Assembly: GCA_013360575.1 (NCBI GenBank)
Contig: JABWBG010000018.1
Location: forward strand, 1-42,884
DNA length: 42,884 bases
Source: Caldilineales bacterium
GTDB taxonomy: Bacteria; Chloroflexota; Anaerolineae; J102
Direction of reading: 5' to 3'
A program made the position numbers and the translations under genes. Shown piece by piece: positions 9,394 to 18,001 of this stretch; within the stretch, counting starts at the first letter, position 1, and each line of letters starts with the position of its first letter. A model generated the notes under the pieces. The model did no database searches. It saw nothing but the letters and a program-made list of their open reading frames with translations, and was not told the DNA's origin.

Positions 9394-10203
9394 ATGAGCA
9401 CAACTATCTTTAAACATGAATTTCGCATGCGTCTAAGATCAGTTATCATCTGGTCGTTGGCGGTAGCGGCGATTATTTTTCTATATCTGGCGATCTATCC
9501 ATCTTTCTCCCAGGACGCCGAGCTATTGAATGAAATGATGGCTAACTTCCCGCCAGAATTGTTAGCGGCGTTCGGTATGACCGGCATTGATATGGCCTCT
9601 GTACTGGGCTTTTATGGCTTGATCTTTCTTTTTGTGCAGATCTGCCTGGCCGTTCAGGCCGCGAACTATGGCTTTGGCCTGGTTTCGATGGAAGAGAGAG
9701 AGTTGACCGCGGATTTCCTGCTCTCGAAACCGGTGTCGCGCCAGCAGATCCTGACCAGCAAGCTGCTTGCCGTCTTGATCTGTCTCACCATCACGAACGC
9801 CGTCACCTGGATCAGCACCTTTGCCGCCCTCGCGCTGTTCAGCCAGGGCCGGCCCTACGAGGCCCGGCATCTGGTGCTGCTCTTGCTCAGCATCGTGATC
9901 TTCCAACTGGTTTTTCTGACGGTAGGCGTCGTCGTCTCGCTGCTGGTGAGACGCGTGCGCAGCGTCACGCCCTATGCCATGGCCTTGGCCTTCGGCGCCT
10001 ATCTGCTGGGCGCGTTCAGCGACATGCTCGGCGACGTCAAGCTGGAGTTGATCACCCCGTTCAAGCATTTCGATGCCAGCTACATTCTGCAAAATGGCGC
10101 CTACGACCTGCCGCGGGTCATGATCAGCGTCGTGGCCATCGTGGCGTCTGTGATGGGCAGTTACTGGCTCTACACCCGCCGGGATATTCCCTCGGTGACG
10201 TAA
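9394..10203 (+). CDS. ABC-2 type permease
   Basis: Multi-TM protein immediately after the ATPase; EERELTADFLLSKPVSRQQIL motif of ABC-2 permeases. GTG at 9385 is an alternative start. Confidence 0.85.
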   Translation: MSTTIFKHEFRMRLRSVIIWSLAVAAIIFLYLAIYPSFSQDAELLNEMMANFPPELLAAFGMTGIDMASVLGFYGLIFLFVQICLAVQAANYGFGLVSMEERELTADFLLSKPVSRQQILTSKLLAVLICLTITNAVTWISTFAALALFSQGRPYEARHLVLLLLSIVIFQLVFLTVGVVVSLLVRRVRSVTPYAMALAFGAYLLGAFSDMLGDVKLELITPFKHFDASYILQNGAYDLPRVMISVVAIVASVMGSYWLYTRRDIPSVT

Positions 10204-10215
10204 GGAGGATGGCAC

Positions 10216-11010
10216 ATGAACATCTTTTGGCGAGAGTTGAAGGCGAATTTCAGGTCGCTGATCATCTGGAGTGTGATCGTGGCCCTGTTCGTGCTGGTTG
10301 GCGTTTCCAAGTTCTCGGCTTACTATGGCAACCCGGAAATGTTGGCGATTCTGGATGCTATGCCACAAGAACTATTGGAAGCGTTCAATATGCGAGCGTT
10401 CAATCTGACGACGCTCAGCGGGTTTTTTGGCATCATGTTCACCTATTTCGCGCTGCTGTTATCGATTGCGGCGGCGATGTGGGGCAGCGACATCCTCTCG
10501 AAGGAAGAGCGGGACAAGACCGTCGAGTTTTCGTTGGTGTTGCCGGTCACGCGCAGCAAACTGATCACGGCCAAGGCCCTGGCCGCGGTCGTCCACTGCC
10601 TCGGCCTGCTGCTGGTCACCTGGGGCGCGTCCATCGTTGCGGCCAGGCCATACGATCCTGAGGCTGCCTTTTTCAGCTTCCTGTCGTTGCAGATGCAATC
10701 GCTGTTCGTCCTGCAACTGCTGTTCCTGGCGATCGGCATTTTCTTGGGCGCGGCGATGAAAGAATACCGCCGGGCCGGGGCAGCGGCCATTGCTGTGCTG
10801 CTGGCGACTTATTTCATGTCGATCATCTCCGGCTTGCATGACAAGCTCGACTTCCTCAAGTATCTGTCCCCGTTCAAATACTTCGATGCCGGCATGATGC
10901 TGCACGAATCCCGATTCGACATGACCTTTGTGCTGTTGGCCGTGGCGATCATCCTGGTCAGCATGGCCGGGGCCTATGCGACATACGCCCGGCGGGATCT
11001 GTACATCTAA
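10216..11010 (+). CDS. ABC-2 type permease (second subunit)
   Basis: Paralogous to the previous gene (EERDKTVEFSLVLPVTRSKLITAK; C-terminal YARRDLYI vs YTRRDIPS), six-TM pattern. Confidence 0.86.
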   Translation: MNIFWRELKANFRSLIIWSVIVALFVLVGVSKFSAYYGNPEMLAILDAMPQELLEAFNMRAFNLTTLSGFFGIMFTYFALLLSIAAAMWGSDILSKEERDKTVEFSLVLPVTRSKLITAKALAAVVHCLGLLLVTWGASIVAARPYDPEAAFFSFLSLQMQSLFVLQLLFLAIGIFLGAAMKEYRRAGAAAIAVLLATYFMSIISGLHDKLDFLKYLSPFKYFDAGMMLHESRFDMTFVLLAVAIILVSMAGAYATYARRDLYI

Positions 11011-11043
11011 CCGATCGGCGCACTGAAATCAGGCGTTTTGGGG

Positions 11044-11094
11044 CGCTGGACGATGGGGGCGCGTGTTCGCCAAGGGGGTCGCCATCGTCCAGCG
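11044..11094. repeat. Intergenic snap-back hairpin, 13-bp perfect arms
   Basis: cgctggacgatgg (11044-11056) / ccatcgtccagcg (11082-11094). Confidence 0.75.
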
Positions 11095-11263
11095 TCAGGA
11101 AAAGCAGCCGGGGAGGGATCTGATCATGACTGCGGGTTAGCCGATCTTTTTGTGCCGGTCGGCGATCTTGGATGACGTCCCATCATTGCCCGCGCTCGGA
11201 AGTTGTGCTAGACTCGCATGGTAGCAGGCTGGATTCATCCCCCAACATCACACTGAGATTGCT

Positions 11264-13003
11264 ATGGCAGCTATCATTGCAGAAATCCGCCGCGGGGCCT
11301 ATTACGACTCCGTGGTGCTCATGCAGTTACAACGTGCACTGGTTGCGTTGGCCGGCGTCATCGACGCCGGAGTCGTGATGGGAACAGCGGCAAACAAAGA
11401 GATCCTGGCGCAGAGCGATCTGCTCACGTCGGAGGCGCAGGCTGCCGCCGCCGATGACCTGGTGATCGTGGTCAAGGCGGAGTCAGAAGCCGCGGCCGCG
11501 GCTGCCGTCGCCCAGGTCGATGCCCTGCTCACCCGCAAGCGCACGGCCAGCGAGCAGGATTACCGGCCCAAATCATTGGAAACCGCGGCGGAGATGCTGC
11601 CGGAGGCGCAGTGGGTGCTGATCTCGGCGCCGGGCCAGCACGCGGCCGGGGTCGCCCGCGCGGCCCTGCGCCTGGGCAAGCATGTGTTTTTGTACAGCGA
11701 CAACGTTTCCAGCGCGGATGAAGTCGCCCTGAAAAAGGAGGCAGCCGAAAAGGGCCTGCTGGTCATGGGGCCGGATTGCGGCACCGCCATCGTCAACGGC
11801 GTGGGCCTGGGCTTCGCCAATGTGGTGCGGCGGGGCCACATTGGCCTGGTGGCGGCTTCGGGCACCGGTCTGCAAGAGGTCTCGACGCAGATCCACCAGT
11901 TGGGCGGGGGGCTGTCGCAGGGGCTTGGCACCGGCGGCCGGGATTTGAAGGAAGCGGTGGGGGCGATCACCGTCCGCCAGGCCCTCGATCTGCTGGATCG
12001 AGACCCCGACACCCGCGTCATCGTCCTGATCTCCAAGCCGCCCGCGCCCAAAGTGGCCGATCAACTGCTGCAAGCCGCGCGGCGGGCAGGAAAGCCGGTC
12101 GTGGTCGATTTCATCGGCTACAAGCCCGCACAAACCCAACTCGACAACGTCACCTTCGTCTCCACCCTCGGCGCCGCCGCCCACCTCGCCGTCGACCTCG
12201 CCAACCAACAAACCAATCTCCCAATCTACCAACCCCCCAACCAACCAACCACCCACCCAACTAACCAACCAACCACCCACCCAACTAACCAAAAATACCT
12301 GCGCGGCCTCTTCTCCGGCGGCACGCTTGCCTACGAAGCCCTGCTGATCTTGCAAGATTACCTGCCCGGCGTCTACTCGAACATCCCCCTTGACCCGTCC
12401 TACAAGCTCCAAAACAGCCTGAGAAGTCGGGAGCATACGCTCATTGACCTGGGCGAGGATGAATTCACCGTGGGGCGGCTGCACCCGATGATGGACAACG
12501 ATCTGCGCATCCGCCGCCTGCGCCAGGAAGCGGAAGACCCCGAAACCGCCCTCATCCTCCTCGACGTGGTGCTGGGCTACGGCAGCCACCCCAACCCGGC
12601 CAGCGAACTGGCCCCGGCCATCATCGAGGCGAAAGGCCTGGCGCAACTGGCCGGGCGAGACCTGGCGGTCGTGGCCGTGGTGGTGGGCACGGATGAAGAC
12701 CCGCAAGACTTCCACAGCCAGATCAAGCAACTGCAACAGGCGGGCGCGGTCGTGTTCACCAGCAACCAACAGGCGGTGGAGCATGTCGGGCGCACGCTGA
12801 TGGCCGCGGGCGGCGTCTCCGGCCTGCCGCCGGTCTCGCTCGACCTGCTCGCCCATCCCCTCGCCGCCATCAACGTCGGCCTCGAATCCTTCGCCGCGGC
12901 CCTGCAAGCCCAAGGCGCCGCCGTCATCCACGTCGATTGGCGGCCGCCCGCGGGCGGGAATGAGCGGTTGGCAGGGATTTTAGCGAGGATGAGAGGGAAT
13001 TGA
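11264..13003 (+). CDS. fdrA: FdrA-family protein (succinyl-CoA synthetase-like fold)
   Basis: RRGAYYDSVVLMQLQRAL, MGPDCGTAIVNGVGLGFANVVRRGHIGLVAASGTGLQEVSTQIHQLGGGLSQGLGTGGRDLKEAVG, LRGLFSGGTLAYEALLIL: CoA-binding/ligase-like motifs typical of FdrA; followed by DUF1116. Confidence 0.88.
   Translation: MAAIIAEIRRGAYYDSVVLMQLQRALVALAGVIDAGVVMGTAANKEILAQSDLLTSEAQAAAADDLVIVVKAESEAAAAAAVAQVDALLTRKRTASEQDYRPKSLETAAEMLPEAQWVLISAPGQHAAGVARAALRLGKHVFLYSDNVSSADEVALKKEAAEKGLLVMGPDCGTAIVNGVGLGFANVVRRGHIGLVAASGTGLQEVSTQIHQLGGGLSQGLGTGGRDLKEAVGAITVRQALDLLDRDPDTRVIVLISKPPAPKVADQLLQAARRAGKPVVVDFIGYKPAQTQLDNVTFVSTLGAAAHLAVDLANQQTNLPIYQPPNQPTTHPTNQPTTHPTNQKYLRGLFSGGTLAYEALLILQDYLPGVYSNIPLDPSYKLQNSLRSREHTLIDLGEDEFTVGRLHPMMDNDLRIRRLRQEAEDPETALILLDVVLGYGSHPNPASELAPAIIEAKGLAQLAGRDLAVVAVVVGTDEDPQDFHSQIKQLQQAGAVVFTSNQQAVEHVGRTLMAAGGVSGLPPVSLDLLAHPLAAINVGLESFAAALQAQGAAVIHVDWRPPAGGNERLAGILARMRGN
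12241..12288 (+). repeat. In-frame perfect 24-bp tandem duplication inside fdrA
   Basis: ccaaccaaccacccacccaactaa at 12241-12264 and 12265-12288, within a larger C/A-only stretch (12207-12295) encoding NQQTNLPIYQPPNQPTTHPTNQPTTHPTNQ. Confidence 0.95.
12872..12994 (+). repeat. Direct repeat copy A (genuine 3' end of fdrA)
   Basis: 123 bp, 119 identical to 13771-13893 (offset 899 bp). Confidence 0.97.
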
Positions 13004-13049
13004 CGATCAAGGATTGATGATTAATGATTGAGTTTTCGTGAGAATCGCC

Positions 13050-13445
13050 ATGAATATTCCTGAAATCATTCAGTATTGGTTGAAATCCGCAGAAGATGAT
13101 TGGCCGATTGTCGGTCGTTTGTTTGCCAGCAGTGATTTTCATTACGCCTTGTTCTTCGGTCATCTGTATGTCGAAAAACTGTTGAAAGCGCTGATTGCCC
13201 AAGCCACGTCCGAGCATGCCCCTCGCACACATAATCTATTAATTTTAGCTGACCGGGCTGGCATGCAATTAAATGATGAAAAACGTCAGCAACTGATACG
13301 GATTACGGCTTATAATCTGGAAACCCGTTATCCCGAAGACCGATCAGCATTGCGCTTACGCTACACTCAATCATTCACCGCCCAAGAAATCGATGTCATC
13401 GAGGAAATAGCATCATGGCTGAAATCACAGATTCACCCAGAATAA
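13050..13445 (+). CDS. HEPN domain protein (putative partner of MNT nucleotidyltransferase)
   Basis: MNIPEIIQYWLKSAEDDWPIVGRLFASSDFHYALFFGHLYVEKLLKALIAQ...APRTHNLLILADRAG...AYNLETRYPEDR; overlaps the MNT gene by 31 nt. Confidence 0.86.
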   Translation: MNIPEIIQYWLKSAEDDWPIVGRLFASSDFHYALFFGHLYVEKLLKALIAQATSEHAPRTHNLLILADRAGMQLNDEKRQQLIRITAYNLETRYPEDRSALRLRYTQSFTAQEIDVIEEIASWLKSQIHPE

Positions 13446-13765
13446 TTGATCAAACTTCGCAGGCTGAGGTTATACGACTTGTGCGCGAGTTTCTTCGCAT
13501 ACTTTACTCACAAGATATCCATATCGAGGCTGTATATCTCTACGGTTCGCACGCTATAGGCGCTGCAGATGCTGATAGTGATATTGATGTAGCAATCGTC
13601 TCGCCCGATCTCAGTGGAGATCGTTTACAAGACTGGATGCGATTGACAATGACAGCCACACAGGTGGACTTACGTTTTGAAGTCGTCGGCTTTCGTCCGG
13701 AACAGTTCCGTGATGAACATCCGCTCGCCTGGGAGATAAAAACCCGAGGCATACTTGTACAATGA
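13415..13765 (+). CDS. MNT-type nucleotidyltransferase (minimal NTase)
   Basis: YLYGSHAIGAADADSDIDVAIVSPD: GS...DSDID catalytic motif. Confidence 0.88.
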   Translation: MAEITDSPRIIDQTSQAEVIRLVREFLRILYSQDIHIEAVYLYGSHAIGAADADSDIDVAIVSPDLSGDRLQDWMRLTMTATQVDLRFEVVGFRPEQFRDEHPLAWEIKTRGILVQ

Positions 13766-13902
13766 ACCGAAACGTCGGCCTGGAATCCTTCGCCGCGGCC
13801 CTGCAAGCCCAAGGCGCCGCCGTCATCCATGTCGATTGGCGGCCGCCCGCGGGTGGAAATGAGCGGTTGGCAGGGATTTTAGCGAGGATGAGACAACGCT
13901 AA
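13762..13902 (+). pseudogene. Orphan 46-aa fdrA C-terminal fragment, ATGA-coupled to the MNT gene (may still be translated)
   Basis: ATG at 13762 overlaps the MNT TGA and is in frame: MNRNVGLESFAAALQAQGAAVIHVDWRPPAGGNERLAGILARMRQR*. Confidence 0.82.
13771..13893 (+). repeat. Direct repeat copy B (duplicated fdrA 3' end)
   Basis: See copy A; 4 mismatches, all third codon position and synonymous. Confidence 0.97.
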
Positions 13903-13905
13903 ACC

Positions 13906-14065
13906 ATGTCAACGATCTGGCGTCCGCAATTTTCCATCACGCCCCTCATGGCTCAACGCCTGATGAGCATCGAGGCGACGAAAGCTGTTGTGGAACGCAC
14001 GCCGCGAGCACGCTCCTACCGTTTATCGGCAATACATCGGCAATTTAACGGCAACATCATCATCT
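13906..14065 (+). pseudogene. Possible degraded N-terminus of a Fic-family protein
   Basis: MSTIWRPQFSITPLMAQRLMSIEATKAVVERTPRARSYRLSAIHRQF resembles Fic N-terminal regions (F-x-IT...LM-IE...VERTP...R-x-R-x...IH) from memory; the ORF then runs into DUF1116 in another frame with no Fic motif. Confidence 0.4.
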
Positions 14066-14077
14066 TGAGGCAATCCA

Positions 14078-15319
14078 ATGAACATCGACCAAGCAAACCG
14101 CGAAGCAACCGACCGTATGATCGAAGCCCGGCCCGTGCTGGTGGGCGTGGGCAAGGCGCTCGACGTCATCCCCGGCATGCGGGAGGATCTCTTGCTGCAC
14201 GCCGGCCCACCGATCACCTGGGCGCGGGCGTCGGGGCCGATGCGCGGGGCCATCACCGGCGCGCTGATCTTCGAGGGCAAGGCCAAAGATGAGGCCGAAG
14301 CCGCGAAGCTGGTGATATCGGGCGAGATCGCATTGGAGCCGTGCCACCATCACCAGGCGGTGGGGCCGATGGCCGGCCTGACTTCGGCTTCGATGCAGGT
14401 CTACATCGTCGAGAACAAAACGCACGGCAATTTCGCCTATTCCAACCTGAACGAGGGCTACGGAAAAGTGCTGCGCTACGGCGCGTACGACGCCAGCGTG
14501 ATGGCGCGCATGCACTGGATGAATGAGGTCATGGCCCCGGTGCTGGGCGACGCCATCGCCGCCAGCGGCGGCATCGACATGCGGGCGCTGCTGGGCGAGG
14601 CCCTGCACATGGGCGATGAAGGGCATAACCGCAACAAGGCCGGCTCCATTCTCTATTTGAAGGCGCTGGCCCCGCACGTGGCCAAGGCCGCGCCCACGCC
14701 GCAGATCGCCGCCGACATCCTCAAAGCCATCGGCGACAACGCCCTGGCCGTGCTCAACCCGGTCATGGCCGCGTGCAAAGCCGCGGCGGACGCCGGATTC
14801 GGCATCGAGGGCAGCACCATCGTCAGCGTCATGGCCCGCAACGGCACCGATTTCGGCATTCGCGTGTCTGGACTGGGCGAGCAGTGGTTCACCGGGCCGG
14901 TGGGCATGCCCCGCGGCCTCTATTTCCCCGGTTTCAGCGCCGAGGATGCCAGCGGCGACATCGGCGACAGCACGATCACGGAGACCGCGGGCATTGGCGG
15001 CTTTGCCATGGCCACGGCCCCGGCCATCGTCACCTTCGTCAGCGGCACGCCCAAAGACGCCATCAACACCACCATGGAGATGTTCGAGATCACCTTTGCC
15101 GAGCACAAATATTTCACCATGCCCGCGCTCGATTTCCGCGGCACGCCCACCGGCATCGACATCCGCAAAGTGGTCGAGACCGGGATCACGCCCCGCATCA
15201 ACACCGGCATCGCTCACAAAAACGCCGGCGTGGGCCAGGTCGGCGCCGGCCTCGTGCGCCCGCCGATGTCGATATTTGAGGAAGCGTTGGTGGCGTACGC
15301 GGAGCGATACGGTTATTAA
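14078..15319 (+). CDS. DUF1116 family protein (YlbE-like)
   Basis: LLHAGPPITWARASGPMRGAITGALIFEG...PCHHHQAVGPMAGLTSASMQVYIVENKTHGNFAYSNLNEGYGKVLRYGAY...GDEGHNRN; adjacent to fdrA as in E. coli fdrA-ylbE. Confidence 0.9.
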   Translation: MNIDQANREATDRMIEARPVLVGVGKALDVIPGMREDLLLHAGPPITWARASGPMRGAITGALIFEGKAKDEAEAAKLVISGEIALEPCHHHQAVGPMAGLTSASMQVYIVENKTHGNFAYSNLNEGYGKVLRYGAYDASVMARMHWMNEVMAPVLGDAIAASGGIDMRALLGEALHMGDEGHNRNKAGSILYLKALAPHVAKAAPTPQIAADILKAIGDNALAVLNPVMAACKAAADAGFGIEGSTIVSVMARNGTDFGIRVSGLGEQWFTGPVGMPRGLYFPGFSAEDASGDIGDSTITETAGIGGFAMATAPAIVTFVSGTPKDAINTTMEMFEITFAEHKYFTMPALDFRGTPTGIDIRKVVETGITPRINTGIAHKNAGVGQVGAGLVRPPMSIFEEALVAYAERYGY

Positions 15320-15455
15320 GGACGGAAGACGGAGAACGGAAGACGAAGGACGAAGGGTGTTCTCGTCTTCTGTCTCTCGTCCTCCATCCTCCATCCTTTG
15401 TCCTCCGTCCTCCATCCTTCGTCTTCCGTCTTCCGTCCTTCGTCCTTCCATCCCC
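15320..15455. repeat. Intergenic degenerate hairpin repeat, purine arm then pyrimidine arm
   Basis: ggacggaagacggagaacggaagacgaaggacgaag ... cgtcttctgtctctcgtcctccatcc...cttcgtcttccgtcttccgtccttcgtcc. Confidence 0.85.
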
Positions 15456-15485
15456 ATTTGCCAATCCTAATAGCGAGTCCTATCC

Positions 15486-16271
15486 ATGAAAATCCACGAC
15501 CTCTCCCAACCCCTCAACCAAGAATGCTCGTTCTGGCCGTTCTATCCGCCGTTCGAGGTCAAGTACTTCAAACGGAAATCGGAGCACGGCGTCAATGCGC
15601 AGTACATCCAGACCTCGAACCACATGGGCACGCATCTCGACGCGCCCCGGCACTTCGTCACCGCCGGCAAGACCATCGACGAGCTGCCGCTGGAATGGCT
15701 CTACGGCCCCGGCGTCATCGTCGATCTCAGCGACATGCTGGATGAGCTGGACATCTTTGGCCCGGAAGATATCGAGGCGCGCGTCGAAGTGCGCGAGGGT
15801 GACATCCTCTACATCTACACCGGTTGGAGCAAATACGGCCAGTTCGGGGCCTCGCCGGACGAGGAAAAGTACATCCACCGCCATCCCGGTCCGCACTACA
15901 GCATCTGCGATTGGCTGCTGAGCAAGAAAATCCACCTCTGGGGCGTGGACATGATCTCGACCGACCACCCCATGAATCTGCCCATCGGGCGTTTCTTGGG
16001 CAAAGGCGGGTTGGAGCACTGGGCCAAAGTCCGGGCCAAGTGCGTGGCCAAGTTCGGCGAGGAGAATATGAGCGTGTTTTTCCCCGACTCGGCCTACCAG
16101 CTCACGCACAACGCCCTCTTCCCGCACGATTGCGTTCATGTCGAAAACTTGGGCGGCGAGATCGGCAACCCGGCTCTGCTCAACCGTCGCATCACCCTTG
16201 GCTGCTTCCCCTGGCTGTTCAAGGGCGGCGAGGCGGCGTTTGCGCGGGCCGTGGCGTTTACGGAAGATTGA
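15486..16271 (+). CDS. Cyclase family protein (kynurenine formamidase-like metal-dependent hydrolase)
   Basis: HDLSQPLNQE...SNHMGTHLDAPRHF...: HxGTHxDxPxHF motif. Confidence 0.87.
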   Translation: MKIHDLSQPLNQECSFWPFYPPFEVKYFKRKSEHGVNAQYIQTSNHMGTHLDAPRHFVTAGKTIDELPLEWLYGPGVIVDLSDMLDELDIFGPEDIEARVEVREGDILYIYTGWSKYGQFGASPDEEKYIHRHPGPHYSICDWLLSKKIHLWGVDMISTDHPMNLPIGRFLGKGGLEHWAKVRAKCVAKFGEENMSVFFPDSAYQLTHNALFPHDCVHVENLGGEIGNPALLNRRITLGCFPWLFKGGEAAFARAVAFTED

Positions 16272-16327
16272 CGAAAGATGAAAGACGAAGGACGAATGGT
16301 GTTTTCGTCTTCCGTCCTTCGTCTTTG
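16270..16327. repeat. Intergenic snap-back hairpin repeat
   Basis: gacgaaagatgaaagacgaaggacgaa / ttcgtcttccgtccttcgtctttg. Confidence 0.85.
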
Positions 16328-16358
16328 AATTCATCATCCAGGAGGAGCCAGCATTTTC

Positions 16359-17243
16359 ATGAAACCACCCTCGTTTAAATACCACGCGCCGCGGTCGGTG
16401 GAGGAGGCGGCCGGTCTGTTGGCCGAACACGGCTACGATGCCAAGCTCCTGGCCGGCGGACAGAGCCTGATCCCGACTATGAACTTTCGGCTGGCCCAAC
16501 CGGCTGTGCTGATCGACCTCAACCGCATCCCCGAATTGGCCTACATCCACCCGGCCGGCGATGGCGGCGTGCGCATCGGCGCCATGAGCCGGCATGTGCA
16601 GGTCGAGAAAAGCGACCTGATCGCCCAGGCCGCCCCCCTGATCCATGAGACCATGCCCCTGATCGCCCATCCGCAGATCCGCAACCGCGGCACCTTCGGC
16701 GGCTCCATCGCCCACGCCGACCCGGCCAGCGAGCTGCCGGCCGCCTTGCTGACGCTGGGCGGCCGCGTTCAGGCGCGAGGCGCAAAGGGAGCACGCTGGA
16801 TCGAGGCGGACGAGTTCTTCCTCGGCCTGTTCACCACGGCCCTGCAGCCGGATGAATTGCTGGCCGAAGTGCGCTTCCCGGCCCTGCCCGCCCGCGCCGG
16901 CTTTGCCGCCCGCGAGGTGGCCCGGCGGCATGGCGATTACGCCCTGGTTGGGGTCATGGCGCTGGTGGGGCTGGATGCCGGGGGGGCGTGCAACCTTGCC
17001 CGTCTCACCTATTTCAGCGTCGGCGACGGCCCCACGCCCGCGCCCCAGGCCGCGGCCGCGCTGATCGGACAGCGACCGACATCTGAGGCGCTCGCGGCAG
17101 CAGCAGAACTGGCCGCCAGCGCCGACATCCCCGAACCGGTGGCCGATATCCACGCCACCGCCGCATTCCGCCGCCATTTGATCAAAGCATTGGGCAAACA
17201 AGCACTGCAGCAAGCATTCATCCGAGCCGGAGGCGCAGCATGA
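16359..17243 (+). CDS. Molybdenum hydroxylase FAD-binding subunit (CoxM/XdhB-like)
   Basis: FKYHAPRSVEEAAGLLAEHGYDAKLLAGGQSLIPTMNFRLAQP...IRNRGTFGGSIAHADPASELPA. Confidence 0.92.
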   Translation: MKPPSFKYHAPRSVEEAAGLLAEHGYDAKLLAGGQSLIPTMNFRLAQPAVLIDLNRIPELAYIHPAGDGGVRIGAMSRHVQVEKSDLIAQAAPLIHETMPLIAHPQIRNRGTFGGSIAHADPASELPAALLTLGGRVQARGAKGARWIEADEFFLGLFTTALQPDELLAEVRFPALPARAGFAAREVARRHGDYALVGVMALVGLDAGGACNLARLTYFSVGDGPTPAPQAAAALIGQRPTSEALAAAAELAASADIPEPVADIHATAAFRRHLIKALGKQALQQAFIRAGGAA

Positions 17244-17713
17244 GCGAGACAATGATGATTTCGTTGACTGTCAACGGGCAGCGCTACCAGCGCCAGGTCG
17301 AGCCGCGGCTGCTGCTCAGCGATTTCCTGCGCCACGAGCTGGATCTGACCGGCACGCACGTGGGCTGCGAGCATGGCGTGTGCGGGGCCTGCACCATCCT
17401 GGTGGATGGCGTGGCCGTGCGCTCCTGTCTGATGTTCGCGGTGCAGGCGGATGGCTGCGAGCTGCTGACGGTGGAGGGGCTGGCCCCTGGCCCCGAACAA
17501 CTGCACCCGTTGCAGGCTGCTTTCCGCCAGGCCCACGCTCTGCAATGCGGTTTCTGCACGCCCGGCTTCCTGATGACGCTCGCGCCCTGGCTGGCACAGC
17601 ATCCGAACCCGACCGATGAGGAAATCCGCCTGGCCCTCTCTGGCAACCTCTGCCGCTGCACAGGGTATCAGCACATCGTCGAGGCGGTGAAGATGGCGGC
17701 AGAGATATGCTAG
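17240..17713 (+). CDS. Molybdenum hydroxylase 2Fe-2S subunit (CoxS/XdhC-like)
   Basis: GCEHGVCGACTILVDG and QCGFCTPGFLMT...NLCRCTGYQHI. Confidence 0.94.
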   Translation: MSETMMISLTVNGQRYQRQVEPRLLLSDFLRHELDLTGTHVGCEHGVCGACTILVDGVAVRSCLMFAVQADGCELLTVEGLAPGPEQLHPLQAAFRQAHALQCGFCTPGFLMTLAPWLAQHPNPTDEEIRLALSGNLCRCTGYQHIVEAVKMAAEIC

Positions 17714-17731
17714 AACCAAGGAGAGGAGCAG

Positions 17732-18001
17732 GTGCCCAAACTTTGGCAGTACGGGCCTTACATCTTCTTCTGCTATGTGTATGATCTACTGAATGAACCA
17801 GCGCATGTTCATGTACGCGCAGGTAATGCAGAAGCAAAATTTTGGCTGAATCCGGTTAGAATCGCGTGGAATCATGGACACAAGTCAGATGATATAACTC
17901 GGATCGAGCGTTTGATCCATGAGAATCAAAATCGTAACAATTCATCTTATTTTGTCATTGCGAGGGGCGATAGCCCCGAAGCAATCCCCAACGCTGATTG
18001 A
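17732..18001 (+). CDS. DUF4160-like protein, C-terminus apparently replaced by repeat sequence
   Basis: GTG start; MPKLWQYGPYIFFCYVYDLLNEPAHVHVRAGNAEAKFWLNPVRIAWNHGHKSDDITRIERLIHENQ matches the DUF4160 pattern (PxHVHV..G.AkFWL). After ~17950 the frame runs into a gtcattgcgag...gaagcaatc repeat. Confidence 0.65.
   Translation: MPKLWQYGPYIFFCYVYDLLNEPAHVHVRAGNAEAKFWLNPVRIAWNHGHKSDDITRIERLIHENQNRNNSSYFVIARGDSPEAIPNAD

Noticed and set aside
12241-12288. CRISPR or intergenic repeat
   Set aside because: Two contiguous 24-bp units inside an open fdrA frame with no spacers.
13038-13049. GTG start for the HEPN gene at 13038
   Set aside because: The ATG at 13050 (MNIPEII) matches the typical HEPN start; the upstream four codons add nothing.
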